In this document: positions 25,298 to 33,986 of the stretch, piece by piece
Numbering within the stretch: position 1 is the stretch's first letter
How the letters are laid out: every line of letters begins with the position of its first letter
Source: Paenibacillus tundrae
Lineage (GTDB): Bacteria > Bacillota > Bacilli > Paenibacillales > Paenibacillaceae
Direction of reading: 5' to 3'
Assembly: GCF_030812775.1 (NCBI RefSeq)
Contig: NZ_JAUSTI010000009.1
Coordinates: 186,001-250,000, forward strand
DNA length: 64,000 bases
Translations under genes and position numbers: made by a program
Notes under the pieces: generated by a model
Told to the model about the DNA's origin: nothing
What the model saw: only the letters and a program-made list of their open reading frames with translations
The model's database searches: none

Positions 25298-26014
25298 ATG
25301 GAACCGAAGGTATCGATCGTCATTCCTTTTTACAACTGTGCATACATTGATCAGGCTATCTACAGTGCCGTTCATCAGACATATCCTCATATTGAAGTCA
25401 TCGTTGTAGATGATGGTTCTACGCAGTATGTCGAGCGGGTACAGCCGTTTATGGATCGGATTACTTATATTCGCAAAGAAAATGGCGGCACGGCGACAGC
25501 TCTGAATGAAGGGATCAAAAGAGCAACCGGTGATTATTTTGTATGGCTTAGCTCGGATGATGTGATGTTACTGGATCGGGTAGAGAAACAGTTGGGATTT
25601 ATGTTGAAAGTGAAGGCGTTGTTCTGTCATGGAGCGTATCACTATGTGAATGCAGATAATGAATGGATGGATACCATTCGTCCCGAGGTGGGAAGCCGCT
25701 TGGAGGTGCTGCAGGTACTTCTGGAAGGTTGTCCAATCAACGGCTGTACCGTAATGGTGGAGATGGATGCTTTTCGAAAATTCGGCATGTTCGACACCGA
25801 TTTCCGTTACACGCATGATTATGAGATGTGGTTGAGGTTGTTCCCGGTTTATGAGCTGTTTTATTTCAATGATCCGTTAGTGTCTTATCGAGTGCATGAA
25901 AAGATGGGTACGAAGCGTCATTTTGATGAACTAAAGGCAGAGATGGAACGTGTTCAGGCGAAACACCGTCCCACATTGCTTAATCTGCTCCATGTAGGTG
26001 GGTATTGGCAATAA
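25298..26014 (+). CDS. GT2 family glycosyltransferase 2 (CgeD-like)
   Basis: This 238-residue paralogue of the gene at 21779 has VSIVIPFYNCAYIDQAI, VIVVDDGSTQY, the LSSDD motif, GCPINGCTVMVEMDAFRKF and YTHDYEMWLRLF. It starts at ATG behind GAGGAGGGAA. It is monocistronic and separated from the first copy by the arabinanase. A sigma-K-like promoter lies upstream. Its role is probably in spore-surface glycan assembly. Confidence 0.9.
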   Translation: MEPKVSIVIPFYNCAYIDQAIYSAVHQTYPHIEVIVVDDGSTQYVERVQPFMDRITYIRKENGGTATALNEGIKRATGDYFVWLSSDDVMLLDRVEKQLGFMLKVKALFCHGAYHYVNADNEWMDTIRPEVGSRLEVLQVLLEGCPINGCTVMVEMDAFRKFGMFDTDFRYTHDYEMWLRLFPVYELFYFNDPLVSYRVHEKMGTKRHFDELKAEMERVQAKHRPTLLNLLHVGGYWQ

Positions 26015-26164
26015 GTTAGGCCGCGGATTAGGCATCTGAATTAGACAATGCGTAGGTAAAAATTGTGGCATTTAGCGTTAAGGTAAGGAACGTCTCAGAT
26101 GACAGGACACATGTGCATGCATGTTAACTCTGAGAGGTGCGAGAACGGTATAGATATGTTCATG

Positions 26165-26225
26165 CAAATAGGAGTATTTCACTGTGTCGCGTGTAGAGCT
26201 GCGGCAAATGGAATACTCCTATTTG
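26165..26225. repeat. Long inverted repeat between convergent genes
   Basis: CAAATAGGAGTATT (26165-26178) is perfectly inverted at 26212-26225 around a 33-nt loop. No T run follows on either strand, so a standard terminator is not certain. It may act as a bidirectional terminator for the convergent glycosyltransferase genes. The rest of 26015-26399 holds no gene that I can support. Confidence 0.7.
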
Positions 26226-26399
26226 ACGTGACGAGATTCCCTGGGCAATAAATCGGTGGAATCGCGTTTGACGAAGGAAAAACAAAAACACAAAATTTAC
26301 AGAAAGCCCAGAAAGCCCAGAAATACTCTCTTCAGCAAGAGGGTAAGCGTTCAACGATATCATGTTTGTTTGCATCGTTTTATTGGACTTGCATTGAAT

Positions 26400-26576
26400 T
26401 TACGTAGGATCATTTACATTTAGTATTTCCATGGATTCTGGATCAGGCAAGATATATCCCTTTGGAAGCTTTTGCATCAAAGCATTCATGACAGCGTAGT
26501 CTACCTCAACATGTGGTGTGGAAACTGGAGTGGAAAACCAGCGATTATACAAATCACTGGGTACAAGGATCGTCAT
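26400..26576 (-). CDS. 58-residue protein coupled to a glycosyltransferase
   Basis: This small protein starts at ATG (26576 downward), overlapping the glycosyltransferase stop as ATGA, with GGAGGG 8 bases upstream. It is acidic and soluble with no cysteine or membrane segment (MTILVPSDLYNRWFSTPV, then LMQKLPKGYILPDPESMEIL). The tight coupling suggests it works with or on the upstream enzyme. The family is not recognised. Confidence 0.7.
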   Translation of the reverse strand: MTILVPSDLYNRWFSTPVSTPHVEVDYAVMNALMQKLPKGYILPDPESMEILNVNDPT

Positions 26577-27811
26577 ACGGAATGCCCTCCTCTCTGAATG
26601 GCTTCTTGGTAAACCTGTAACGTGCGCCTTCCCATTTCTTCCAGTGAGCGATGCTGCTCGGCCCATGCTTTGGCCTGTATGCCGACTCGTTTGCGGGTAG
26701 CATCATCCTCTAATAGCGCATGTAACAAACTACAGAGAGAGTTAGCATCTTGGGGAGGCACGACCCATCCGGTGTTAGCCGGATCAACCATTTCAGGCAT
26801 CCCGGCAGTGCCGCTAACGATGACAGGAACGCCTGCGAGCTGTGCTTCGGTCACGGAGAAAGGCTGGGTGTCTTGCAGACTAGGTTGCACATAGATGTCA
26901 GCACGGCGTAGGAAGGAAGGGACATTGTCCAGTTTTCCAAAAAAGACGACATCGTCTCCCACGCCCATACGGGAAGCCTGATCACGTAATTCCTCCATCA
27001 GATTGCCCTCTCCCGCAATCCAGCAGACCCAATCTGAACGTAGTGTTTTCAGACCAGCAAGTGCGTTAATCAGGACATGTACACCCTTGATGTACTCTAG
27101 TCTACCGGTAAAAGCGATGACTTTTTTACCTGCTGGTGGTTTCTGGCGGAATTTGACTGCTGCTGAAGCTCGATAAGATGGAAGATCAATGGCATAAGGA
27201 ATTAGGCGGAATTGGGATTCAGGTACGTTTAGTTCTGTAAGTGTGCTCTTAATCCAGTGACTAGACACGAGAATCAGCTCAGATTGTGCGGCGCTTCTTT
27301 TCTCCAGAGACAGGAAGTACCGACCTCGTTTGGATTGTAAGTAGGTAGGGAGTGTAAGTTGTGGATTCGAATTTTGAGCATCATAAAAAGTTTCACGCGC
27401 AAGCGCTCCATGATAGCTCGTTACGAGTGGCGTGTTACGGCGTAGAGTACGCTTCATGGCTACCGCAGCTACAGGATCTTGCGCATGAATGATGTCATAA
27501 TGATTGACCCCAAGATACGCGGCAGCCATCTCAAAGGCATAACGATTAAGCTCATAATAAGCGAGAAGGGAGTCGGCGGTGAATTGAGGCAGGTCGGTGG
27601 GGTTAAGCTTCGTTTGCAGCATGGGCCAGACTTTCGTTTTGGAGAAGGATTGATTCAGATTACGGACATAAACCTCATTGCTCGCTGCGTTCGTGCCCAT
27701 AATATCAACCTCCACACCCAGTGATGTCAGGTGATCGGCCAATTGTCTTAGATATGTCCATATCCCACCCATTTGGGTTAATTCCCAATAGGTTACAAGC
27801 AGAACTCTCAT
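26573..27811 (-). CDS. GT4 family glycosyltransferase
   Basis: This 412-residue GT-B enzyme has the N-terminal loop GGIWTYLRQLADHL, the Rossmann segment HYDIIHAQDPVAAVA, the donor domain start VIAFTGRLEYIKGVHVLINA, and SLQDTQPFSVTEAQLAGVPV with the E...E donor motif. AAGGAGGT lies 5 bases before ATG. CATAGAAT with an AC 18 bp upstream (27859-27886, minus strand) loosely resembles sigma-K. It probably contributes to the same surface-glycan programme. Confidence 0.9.
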   Translation of the reverse strand: MRVLLVTYWELTQMGGIWTYLRQLADHLTSLGVEVDIMGTNAASNEVYVRNLNQSFSKTKVWPMLQTKLNPTDLPQFTADSLLAYYELNRYAFEMAAAYLGVNHYDIIHAQDPVAAVAMKRTLRRNTPLVTSYHGALARETFYDAQNSNPQLTLPTYLQSKRGRYFLSLEKRSAAQSELILVSSHWIKSTLTELNVPESQFRLIPYAIDLPSYRASAAVKFRQKPPAGKKVIAFTGRLEYIKGVHVLINALAGLKTLRSDWVCWIAGEGNLMEELRDQASRMGVGDDVVFFGKLDNVPSFLRRADIYVQPSLQDTQPFSVTEAQLAGVPVIVSGTAGMPEMVDPANTGWVVPPQDANSLCSLLHALLEDDATRKRVGIQAKAWAEQHRSLEEMGRRTLQVYQEAIQRGGHSV

Positions 27812-27998
27812 AGGTACCTCCTTATCACGGCCTGCACAGACCGTTCTGCTATCTTTGTATTCTATGAAAAACGAAGTGCCTGAGGTCGGGCATTTCTATG
27901 CTTACGTGCAAAAATGGGTGAAAACAACTGGCATTGGACGAGAGGTTGCATAAACTACATAAGGATGGATCGGTGGAAATGGGAGGGAGGGCAAGTGT

Positions 27999-28358
27999 GT
28001 GGCGGTGTATCTACTTGTGATGCATGAGAGTATGCTTCAAACGGCTATCCCAGTCAGATATGTAGATATTGAGGTAGCATGGGTAGGGGATGACGAAGCG
28101 GATGTATTTATAGGTGGAAGAAACGATGTAGGCGGAGAGATGTATCGTTATCTTTTTCAGATTGGATCAGAGCACCATGGGTGCTTGCGTAATTATGTCA
28201 TTCCTAATTTGGATGTGTCCTCGGCGGGCTGGGAACTTCGAATTATTACGAATTATTCCCGTCCTTATCATCTTGCAGTTCGTTTGTATTGCCGGAGCGC
28301 ATACGGCCAGACTCTGGGTGTACTCACGGAGCACCAGATGACCAAGCTCGCAGATTAA
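27999..28358 (+). CDS. Uncharacterised 119-residue protein
   Basis: It begins at GTG 27999, with GGGAGGGAGGG 7 bases upstream. It is a soluble mixed alpha/beta protein with an acidic centre (VAWVGDDEADVFIGGRNDVG) and a basic/aromatic C-terminal part. It diverges from the glycosyltransferase at 27811. I do not recognise the family. Confidence 0.6.
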   Translation: MAVYLLVMHESMLQTAIPVRYVDIEVAWVGDDEADVFIGGRNDVGGEMYRYLFQIGSEHHGCLRNYVIPNLDVSSAGWELRIITNYSRPYHLAVRLYCRSAYGQTLGVLTEHQMTKLAD

Positions 28359-28509
28359 CAGTGGAGTAATGTGAACGTGTAGTTGAATGATACAGCGGAT
28401 ATAACGGATACAACGTGTGACCAAACGGATGGAGCAGGTAGGATCCTGGTTCATCTTTTTGCGTCTGCATTAATCCAGTACATAGCTTCCAAAAAAGGAT
28501 TGTGTAACT

Positions 28510-28545
28510 AGATATAGATGAAATGGATCATTTTGATCTATATCT
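28510..28545. repeat. Perfect inverted repeat upstream of the drug exporter
   Basis: AGATATAGAT (28510-28519) is inverted perfectly at 28536-28545. The inside holds a further AAAT/ATTT pairing around GGATC. It could be a transcript-end hairpin of the preceding gene or a protein-binding palindrome. The remaining 28359-28616 sequence shows no gene. Confidence 0.6.
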
Positions 28546-28616
28546 CGTACATATTGAAGCAGTTAGCGGAAATTGAGTTGAAATTTACATATATAATTAA
28601 TGACATTAAAAATATC

Positions 28617-28699
28617 TTGACAGCAAAGGTATTTTCGTTAAAATATACTATGATTAAAACAAAAGTTTAAAACGACAGTTTGAAACAATGGTTTGAAAC
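28617..28699 (+). promoter_or_regulatory. Promoter plus three-dyad operator of the MFS exporter
   Basis: TTGACA (28617-28622), 16 bp, then TAAAAT (28639-28644) form a sigma-A promoter. Downstream, GTTT(A/G)AAAC dyads occur at 28665-28673, 28678-28686 and 28691-28699, each exactly 13 bp apart. The array sits in the transcribed leader, as expected for repression. No regulator gene is adjacent. Confidence 0.6.
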
Positions 28700-28765
28700 A
28701 TGTTGTGATTATAAGGCCGTTGGAGAGGGAAGAGATGCCTCCAGGCCGGAAAAGAGAGTGAGAAT

Positions 28766-30250
28766 TTGAAAGAGCAAACAGCAATTCCCCAGAATCCAGC
28801 GGAGTTTTCGATAAAAACGATTATTCTACCGCTGCTGGCCATCATTGTAGGTATGATTATGGTCATTCTGGACAGCACGGTGGTGAATGTGGCGATTCCT
28901 AATCTCGTTCAGTATTTCGAGACGGATCTCAAAACCATTCAATGGACTGTGACGGGATACACCTTGGCTTTGTCAGCTGTCATTCCCCTTGCTGGATGGT
29001 TAACCGATCGGTTCGGTTCCAAGAGAGTGTTTTTATTTACGATTGCGATGTTTACATTAGGGTCAGTGTTGTGCTCCGTTGCACAATCCCCAGAACAATT
29101 AATTATTTTCCGTATCATTCAGGGGCTCGGTGGAGGCATGGTCGCTCCGATTGGTATGGCTATGGTTTTCCGTTTGGCTCCCCCGGAGAGAAGAGGCTCC
29201 ATTATGGGTATGCTGGGGATTCCGATGTTATTAGCTCCTGCATTAGGTCCAGTATTGTCTGGCTGGTTCATTGAGTCGTTCAGTTGGCACTGGATTTTCC
29301 TTATTAATCTTCCGATCGGGATCGTTGCGCTTATTCTATGCCTCAAATTTTTGCCAGACACGGATCGTGGACGGACGCCTACACTTGACCTATTAGGTAT
29401 GATTTTGGCACCCATTGCATTCTCTATGCTGGCTTATGGTGTTAGTGAAGGCGGCACAAGTTGGACGTCAGCAACTACACTGACTGGTGTGATTGTAGGT
29501 GGGGTAGCTTTGATTCTGTTCATTATTGTAGAACTGCGTCACAAGCATCCATTGCTGGAACTACGGGTATTCAAATCATCTGATTTCTCACGCGGTATTA
29601 TTCTTGCTTGGGTATCACAAGTGGCTCTCTTCGGAGCGATGATTCTGATTCCGCTCTACCTACAACAGATCAAAGGATACACTGCTCTGGAAACAGGACT
29701 GATTCTGCTTCCACAGGCACTGGCATCTGGTGTAGGTATGCCGCTCGGTGGACGTCTGTTTGATAAGATTGGTGCGAGACCACTGGCATTCACAGGTCTT
29801 GGCATCATTTCCGGAGCACTGTTTATCTTGTCTTCCATCACAGCGGAAACAAGTCTTGGACTGATCATTGTTAGTCTGATTATGATGGGATTGGGTATGG
29901 GTCTTTCCATGATGCCGCTGAATACACATGTATTGAACGCCGCCCCACGTAAGCTGGTAGGTCGTGTTACACCGCTTACCGCTGCAGCTCAGCAAGTGGT
30001 TGTGTCCTTTGCAGTTGCAGGACTGACGGGTTTCTTGACTTCGCGAGTTGCTGATCATACAACAGGAACTGGCGGAGCGAGTGCAGTTAATGGATTGGTT
30101 GCTGGCTTCAACGATACGTTCTTCTTGGCAGCTTGCATTGCGCTGTTTGGATGTCTTCTGAGTCTGATTCTTCGTAAACCGAAACAGATGAAAGAAGAGA
30201 CGCTCGAGTCAGGAGATCAGCCTGATCCAGCAATGATGATGGGTCACTAA
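28766..30250 (+). CDS. DHA2-type (14 TM) MFS drug exporter
   Basis: This 494-residue transporter has about 14 membrane helices. EmrB/QacA family motifs are MVILDSTVVNVAIPNL in TM1, WLTDRFGSKRVFLFT in loop 2-3, and LGPVLSGWFIESFSWHWIFL in motif C. It starts at a TTG with GAGAGTGAG upstream. Its leader carries a three-dyad operator, so expression is probably induced by a ligand that relieves a TetR/MarR-type repressor. The substrates are unknown. Confidence 0.92.
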   Translation: MKEQTAIPQNPAEFSIKTIILPLLAIIVGMIMVILDSTVVNVAIPNLVQYFETDLKTIQWTVTGYTLALSAVIPLAGWLTDRFGSKRVFLFTIAMFTLGSVLCSVAQSPEQLIIFRIIQGLGGGMVAPIGMAMVFRLAPPERRGSIMGMLGIPMLLAPALGPVLSGWFIESFSWHWIFLINLPIGIVALILCLKFLPDTDRGRTPTLDLLGMILAPIAFSMLAYGVSEGGTSWTSATTLTGVIVGGVALILFIIVELRHKHPLLELRVFKSSDFSRGIILAWVSQVALFGAMILIPLYLQQIKGYTALETGLILLPQALASGVGMPLGGRLFDKIGARPLAFTGLGIISGALFILSSITAETSLGLIIVSLIMMGLGMGLSMMPLNTHVLNAAPRKLVGRVTPLTAAAQQVVVSFAVAGLTGFLTSRVADHTTGTGGASAVNGLVAGFNDTFFLAACIALFGCLLSLILRKPKQMKEETLESGDQPDPAMMMGH

Positions 30251-30301
30251 TTTCTTAAGGATATGATCTAAAAATAAAATCTAAAAATAAGATCTAAAAG
30301 C

Positions 30302-30364
30302 AGAAGAAACCGTTCTTCTCAGATGGGAGATTGATTCGCCATTTGAGAAGGGGCGGTTTCTTTT
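30302..30364 (+). terminator. Terminator of the MFS exporter gene
   Basis: AAGAAACCG-TTCTTCTCA pairs with TGAGAAG-GGGCGGTTTCTT, followed by TT. Confidence 0.85.
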
Positions 30365-30423
30365 GTACAAACAAGTTAAAGTAACTAATGGATAAGAGAT
30401 ATCTGGACAAAAGGAGATTTATT

Positions 30424-30540
30424 TTGCCCTACATATATTTCGCTCAGTGTCATTGTACTTGTTCTCGTTGCACTTATGTTCGTTGTACTTGTTCTCGTTG
30501 CACTTATGTTCGTTGTAGTTGTGCTCAGTGTGACCCATAG
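30424..30540 (+). CDS. Possible Cys-rich repeat peptide (38 residues; 50 if started at ATG 30388)
   Basis: A TTG at 30424, with AAGGAG 7 bases upstream, opens a 38-codon frame ending at TAG 30538-30540. ATG 30388 is in frame and would give 50 residues, but lacks a good ribosome binding site. The peptide holds ten cysteines at residues 9, 11, 13, 16, 21, 23, 26, 31, 33 and 36. They sit in the decapeptide CTCSRCTYVR repeated twice and then CSCAQC. The frame coincides with a 30-bp DNA tandem repeat, so chance is possible. No promoter is visible between the terminator and the start. It is a candidate metal-binding or disulfide-rich peptide of unknown role. Confidence 0.35.
   Translation: MPYIYFAQCHCTCSRCTYVRCTCSRCTYVRCSCAQCDP
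30453..30527. repeat. 30-bp tandem repeat (two and a half copies)
   Basis: Copy 1 is 30453-30482 and copy 2, identical, is 30483-30512. A diverged half copy runs 30513-30527. Each unit is itself two related 15-mers (TTGTACTTGTTCTCG and TTGCACTTATGTTCG). There are no spacers, so it is not CRISPR. Confidence 0.9.
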
Positions 30541-30579
30541 AAGGTTAAGATGGACGCTGGTTAGCTATGTTGTTCTGTA

Positions 30580-33500
30580 TTAGTGAGGCACTTGGGCTTG
30601 GAAGTCATTCCGGCTAGATTGATCGGCGTGGTAAAAGACCACATCGCCATCTTTCACAGGCAACGATCTGCCGCGATCATCCACTTGGTTAGAATTGAAA
30701 CCTTCTAATCGCCATTGATTCATGAGTGGTGCATGGATGTATTGCAGATGCGGAGCATCGGTATTGCCATTGCGTAACGTTTCCAGATTGAAGTTAACCA
30801 CGATATACCCATTTTTCAAGAATACGTCTGACTTCTCATCGAGTACATTTTGTCTAGCTAGCGGTACAAGATCGGTTCCCTTTGGCACAGCATACACATC
30901 GGCAGGCAAACTATACTCGCCATACCAGCGCTGAATTGCGGCATTGGCTCGATCTACATTCACAGTAGCGGGAATATTGGTCTTTGGCCCGATGAGTGTA
31001 CGGATAGATGCAGGCAGAATCATCCAATCGTAGCGGCCTACCCATGTTTTCTGGTGTGAAATCTGGTCGACCAGTTGAACCATGTATTCTGCCAGCGTCG
31101 TTTGGTTACGTTCCTGTGCCGTTAGTTCATACGTATATCGGTAACGCGCCGTATCTCCAAGTTCCGTACCCGGTACATTTCTTAGTCGTGAGTTCAGCAC
31201 AACGAAACGTTTTTCTAGATCCTGCGGCGATCCGATCTGGATAAGGCGTTCCTGTCCACGGTGGTAGTAGAGATCCACGGCCTGTCGTGTAGTGCCATCC
31301 TTACTAACAAAATCAAAGGTAGGTGTAATACGAATGCCATCGGTTGTGCCAAACATATTGCCTTTGGTCTTCAGATCGAATTTGACATGATAACCCGTTT
31401 TCACCGCGATATTCCGGAATCCCTGCACAGGATGACTACCCGGACGAATAGGTAGCACAAATGGTGCAAGATTCCCTCGGGGATCTCCGTCAATCCCGTT
31501 TATCCCTGTCCAGTAGCTGACTCCACTAGCTGCCGAGCTACCCATTTGTTTACGAAATACATTTTCCCAGTTATAGTCCGAGATGTCGGTCACGTGAAAA
31601 TCATATAACCGCCCAATGACTTCCACAGGTACTGTATCTGTAGCTACATGGTGAGCCAGATTGGTATTGGCATCGGGTTGTGTTGTAAACATCGAGGGTG
31701 CATTTTCCGCAATATTTTGGAACTTCACTTGATAATGTCCCTCATCGACCCATACGGGCAGGTAGAACTGGGTATCTAATTGGTTCACCGGGATATCTAC
31801 CCACGTTTCCGCAGGGATGAACTGGCTTCGATCAGCATTGTACACATCAAAGGGAAACTGAACCTGTTTGATCCGAAAATACTTAGCATAATCCCGGTTG
31901 CCATATCCCGGATAACTGGCTACGTCCAAGTGTTGTCCCGAGGTTGGAATACGCACGATAAAGGGACGCTCTAGGATCAGTGCAGAACTGCTCGGGTCAG
32001 GCACCGTTTTCTGGTTATGCGGCTGATCATCCGAAACCCACGAATAATTTACGACAGGCGTGTGAACCGTGACGGTATTAATCCCAGGGATGGGCAACAC
32101 CTTATTCCCCCCGCCGTTCACGTTGCCCGGAAGCAGGTTGTAAAAGATTTCACCAGAGCTCGTTGTATTGGCTTTGTTCAAAAGTGTGCTGCTAATCATG
32201 TTATTGGGCGTATAAAGAACATCTCGACCAATCGGTGTTGGATCAGGAATGTTCGTTGGGGTAGGGCCGTCTTTGGTCGCTTCCGCATCGTCCATAACCT
32301 TATTGTTGTTAAATATGACGAGGTCGTTATTAACTTTACTCTGAGGCGTATTCGACTCGGCCATGCCTTTTAACAGTGAAGTATCATCCGGTACATCCGG
32401 TGGTGAGTTTAACCCGCCTGTTCGTTTCGGTGGTGTGTATGAGATTGCCGCCGTTGGTGCGGGCTTGACATGACTTTCCACGGCTTCATCATTTTTGGAT
32501 TCCAGTGTTGGCGGCGTGTAGCCTGAAGGCAACATGGTGACCATTGCACCCGGGAGGGCATAGTTCTCCATGGTTGCTTTAGCGATGTTGTATACTTCCA
32601 GTTTGTTGATTTTCCAGTACGAATAATCTCTTGTAATCTGGAAGCTGTACGGTTTAGTTACCGTGTCACCTGTTTTCACGGGTGGCCCAGGAGAGCACTT
32701 CCCTTTGGGCGGGCAAACCTCTGGACCAGGGATCGTCCATTCTCGCTCATAGGTGAGGGTGACATTACAATCATACGTTGTCTTCCCCGTCATACGTGCC
32801 CAGGATTGGTCGAATAGATAGTTGTCCGCAATCGCATTGGTATACAACGATTCGGAAGTCGGAATGCCTTTGAGTACATCGAATCGCTCAACGTCTCTGT
32901 TATCTGCTTTGATCACTCCATGAGCATTCGGATCCAGGTCACTCTTATTCATCGTTGTCCCCTGTGAAGGTGGACCGATATTAGGTGTACACGAACCACC
33001 ACCACCACCTTGACCGGGGTCTTCTGGCTTATCAGGGTCATGGTACTTGGCATAAATTTTCATTTCAGGATACTTATAGATTTCACCATGAAACATAACA
33101 TTCCATCCGTTATACCATCGTCGTACTAGGCCATTCTCATTATCACTAACAACCTCTCCACCAGGCGTGGCATTGTCGAATGTAGCAAGAAATTCAAAGT
33201 TGAGAATTACATTAGTTTTATTTGTATCATCTATAGATAGATCACGAACACTATTTACTTTAGCAATTTGCATGCAGTCTTCCGGGCATTCCCAGTATGA
33301 CAAATCTTTGTTGTTTACAATGACCTTAGCAAGTTGTGACATCTCAAAATCAATCCCAGGTAACGTAGGGTTTGAGAATTTTTCCTGGAAAGTTGAACCC
33401 ACAGTAATAGTCCTTTCCGACCAAACCATATTCGTATTAGAACCATGTTTCCATCCTGAGGTTGGAACATTACCAGCTGATCCGAAAGTCCACTCGCCAC

Positions 33501-33975
33501 TACTAGGAGGAAAGGAATCATTGTTGGACTTTAAAAAATATCGTTGACCTTTATAGTCATACATCCAATACTTTCCGGATGGTGCACGAAACCATGCAAA
33601 ATACCCTCGATATTGACCATTTGCTTTAGCTGAAAGTGTAATCTTATCTCCTTCGATATTCCCAACGTTCCACGATGTATCGCTAACTTTAGTTAAGTTT
33701 TTCACCAATTTACCGTTGAGGTCGTATATTGCAACGGAAGAAGCAACGGAATCACCTTTCTTTGGCACATTGACAGTTGAATAAGTTAATTTACTCAAGG
33801 GAATGTAATGATTCTTCTTATCATCTACCTTCCCAATATCACCATAAAGTCTTACGTCTCCAATAAACTCATAGTTGCTAGGGACGGCTGCATTCACAAT
33901 TGTGTTATATCCAAAATAATTCGTTATGGTGAGAAGTAGATAGCTCACCATAACGAGTAATACAATTTTTTTCAA
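30580..33975 (-). CDS. Large secreted protein of unknown function, coupled to an SLH protein
   Basis: This 1131-residue protein starts at TTG with TAGGTG about 9 bases upstream. A signal peptide (MKKIVLLVMVSYLLLTITNY, cleavage near TIVNAA) directs export. The rest is Thr/Pro/Asn/Asp-rich and beta-rich, with a Gly-rich linker near residue 325 (PGQGGGGGSC) and few cysteines in CxxxC-like pairs (ECPEDC; CPPKGKC). It has no membrane anchor or LPXTG motif. It lies 11 bp after the SLH protein gene, so it probably joins the same cell-surface complex. It resembles large Paenibacillus surface proteins but no domain is assigned. Confidence 0.8.
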   Translation of the reverse strand: MKKIVLLVMVSYLLLTITNYFGYNTIVNAAVPSNYEFIGDVRLYGDIGKVDDKKNHYIPLSKLTYSTVNVPKKGDSVASSVAIYDLNGKLVKNLTKVSDTSWNVGNIEGDKITLSAKANGQYRGYFAWFRAPSGKYWMYDYKGQRYFLKSNNDSFPPSSGEWTFGSAGNVPTSGWKHGSNTNMVWSERTITVGSTFQEKFSNPTLPGIDFEMSQLAKVIVNNKDLSYWECPEDCMQIAKVNSVRDLSIDDTNKTNVILNFEFLATFDNATPGGEVVSDNENGLVRRWYNGWNVMFHGEIYKYPEMKIYAKYHDPDKPEDPGQGGGGGSCTPNIGPPSQGTTMNKSDLDPNAHGVIKADNRDVERFDVLKGIPTSESLYTNAIADNYLFDQSWARMTGKTTYDCNVTLTYEREWTIPGPEVCPPKGKCSPGPPVKTGDTVTKPYSFQITRDYSYWKINKLEVYNIAKATMENYALPGAMVTMLPSGYTPPTLESKNDEAVESHVKPAPTAAISYTPPKRTGGLNSPPDVPDDTSLLKGMAESNTPQSKVNNDLVIFNNNKVMDDAEATKDGPTPTNIPDPTPIGRDVLYTPNNMISSTLLNKANTTSSGEIFYNLLPGNVNGGGNKVLPIPGINTVTVHTPVVNYSWVSDDQPHNQKTVPDPSSSALILERPFIVRIPTSGQHLDVASYPGYGNRDYAKYFRIKQVQFPFDVYNADRSQFIPAETWVDIPVNQLDTQFYLPVWVDEGHYQVKFQNIAENAPSMFTTQPDANTNLAHHVATDTVPVEVIGRLYDFHVTDISDYNWENVFRKQMGSSAASGVSYWTGINGIDGDPRGNLAPFVLPIRPGSHPVQGFRNIAVKTGYHVKFDLKTKGNMFGTTDGIRITPTFDFVSKDGTTRQAVDLYYHRGQERLIQIGSPQDLEKRFVVLNSRLRNVPGTELGDTARYRYTYELTAQERNQTTLAEYMVQLVDQISHQKTWVGRYDWMILPASIRTLIGPKTNIPATVNVDRANAAIQRWYGEYSLPADVYAVPKGTDLVPLARQNVLDEKSDVFLKNGYIVVNFNLETLRNGNTDAPHLQYIHAPLMNQWRLEGFNSNQVDDRGRSLPVKDGDVVFYHADQSSRNDFQAQVPH

Positions 33976-33986
33976 CGTATAATCAC

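Noticed and set aside
30453..30527. CRISPR-like repeats
   Set aside because: The 30-bp units are contiguous without spacers and no cas gene is present.
30452..30583. Hydrophobic Val/Leu-rich frame through the 30-bp repeat
   Set aside because: It would look like a membrane helix but has no start codon or ribosome binding site. The Cys-rich frame has both.
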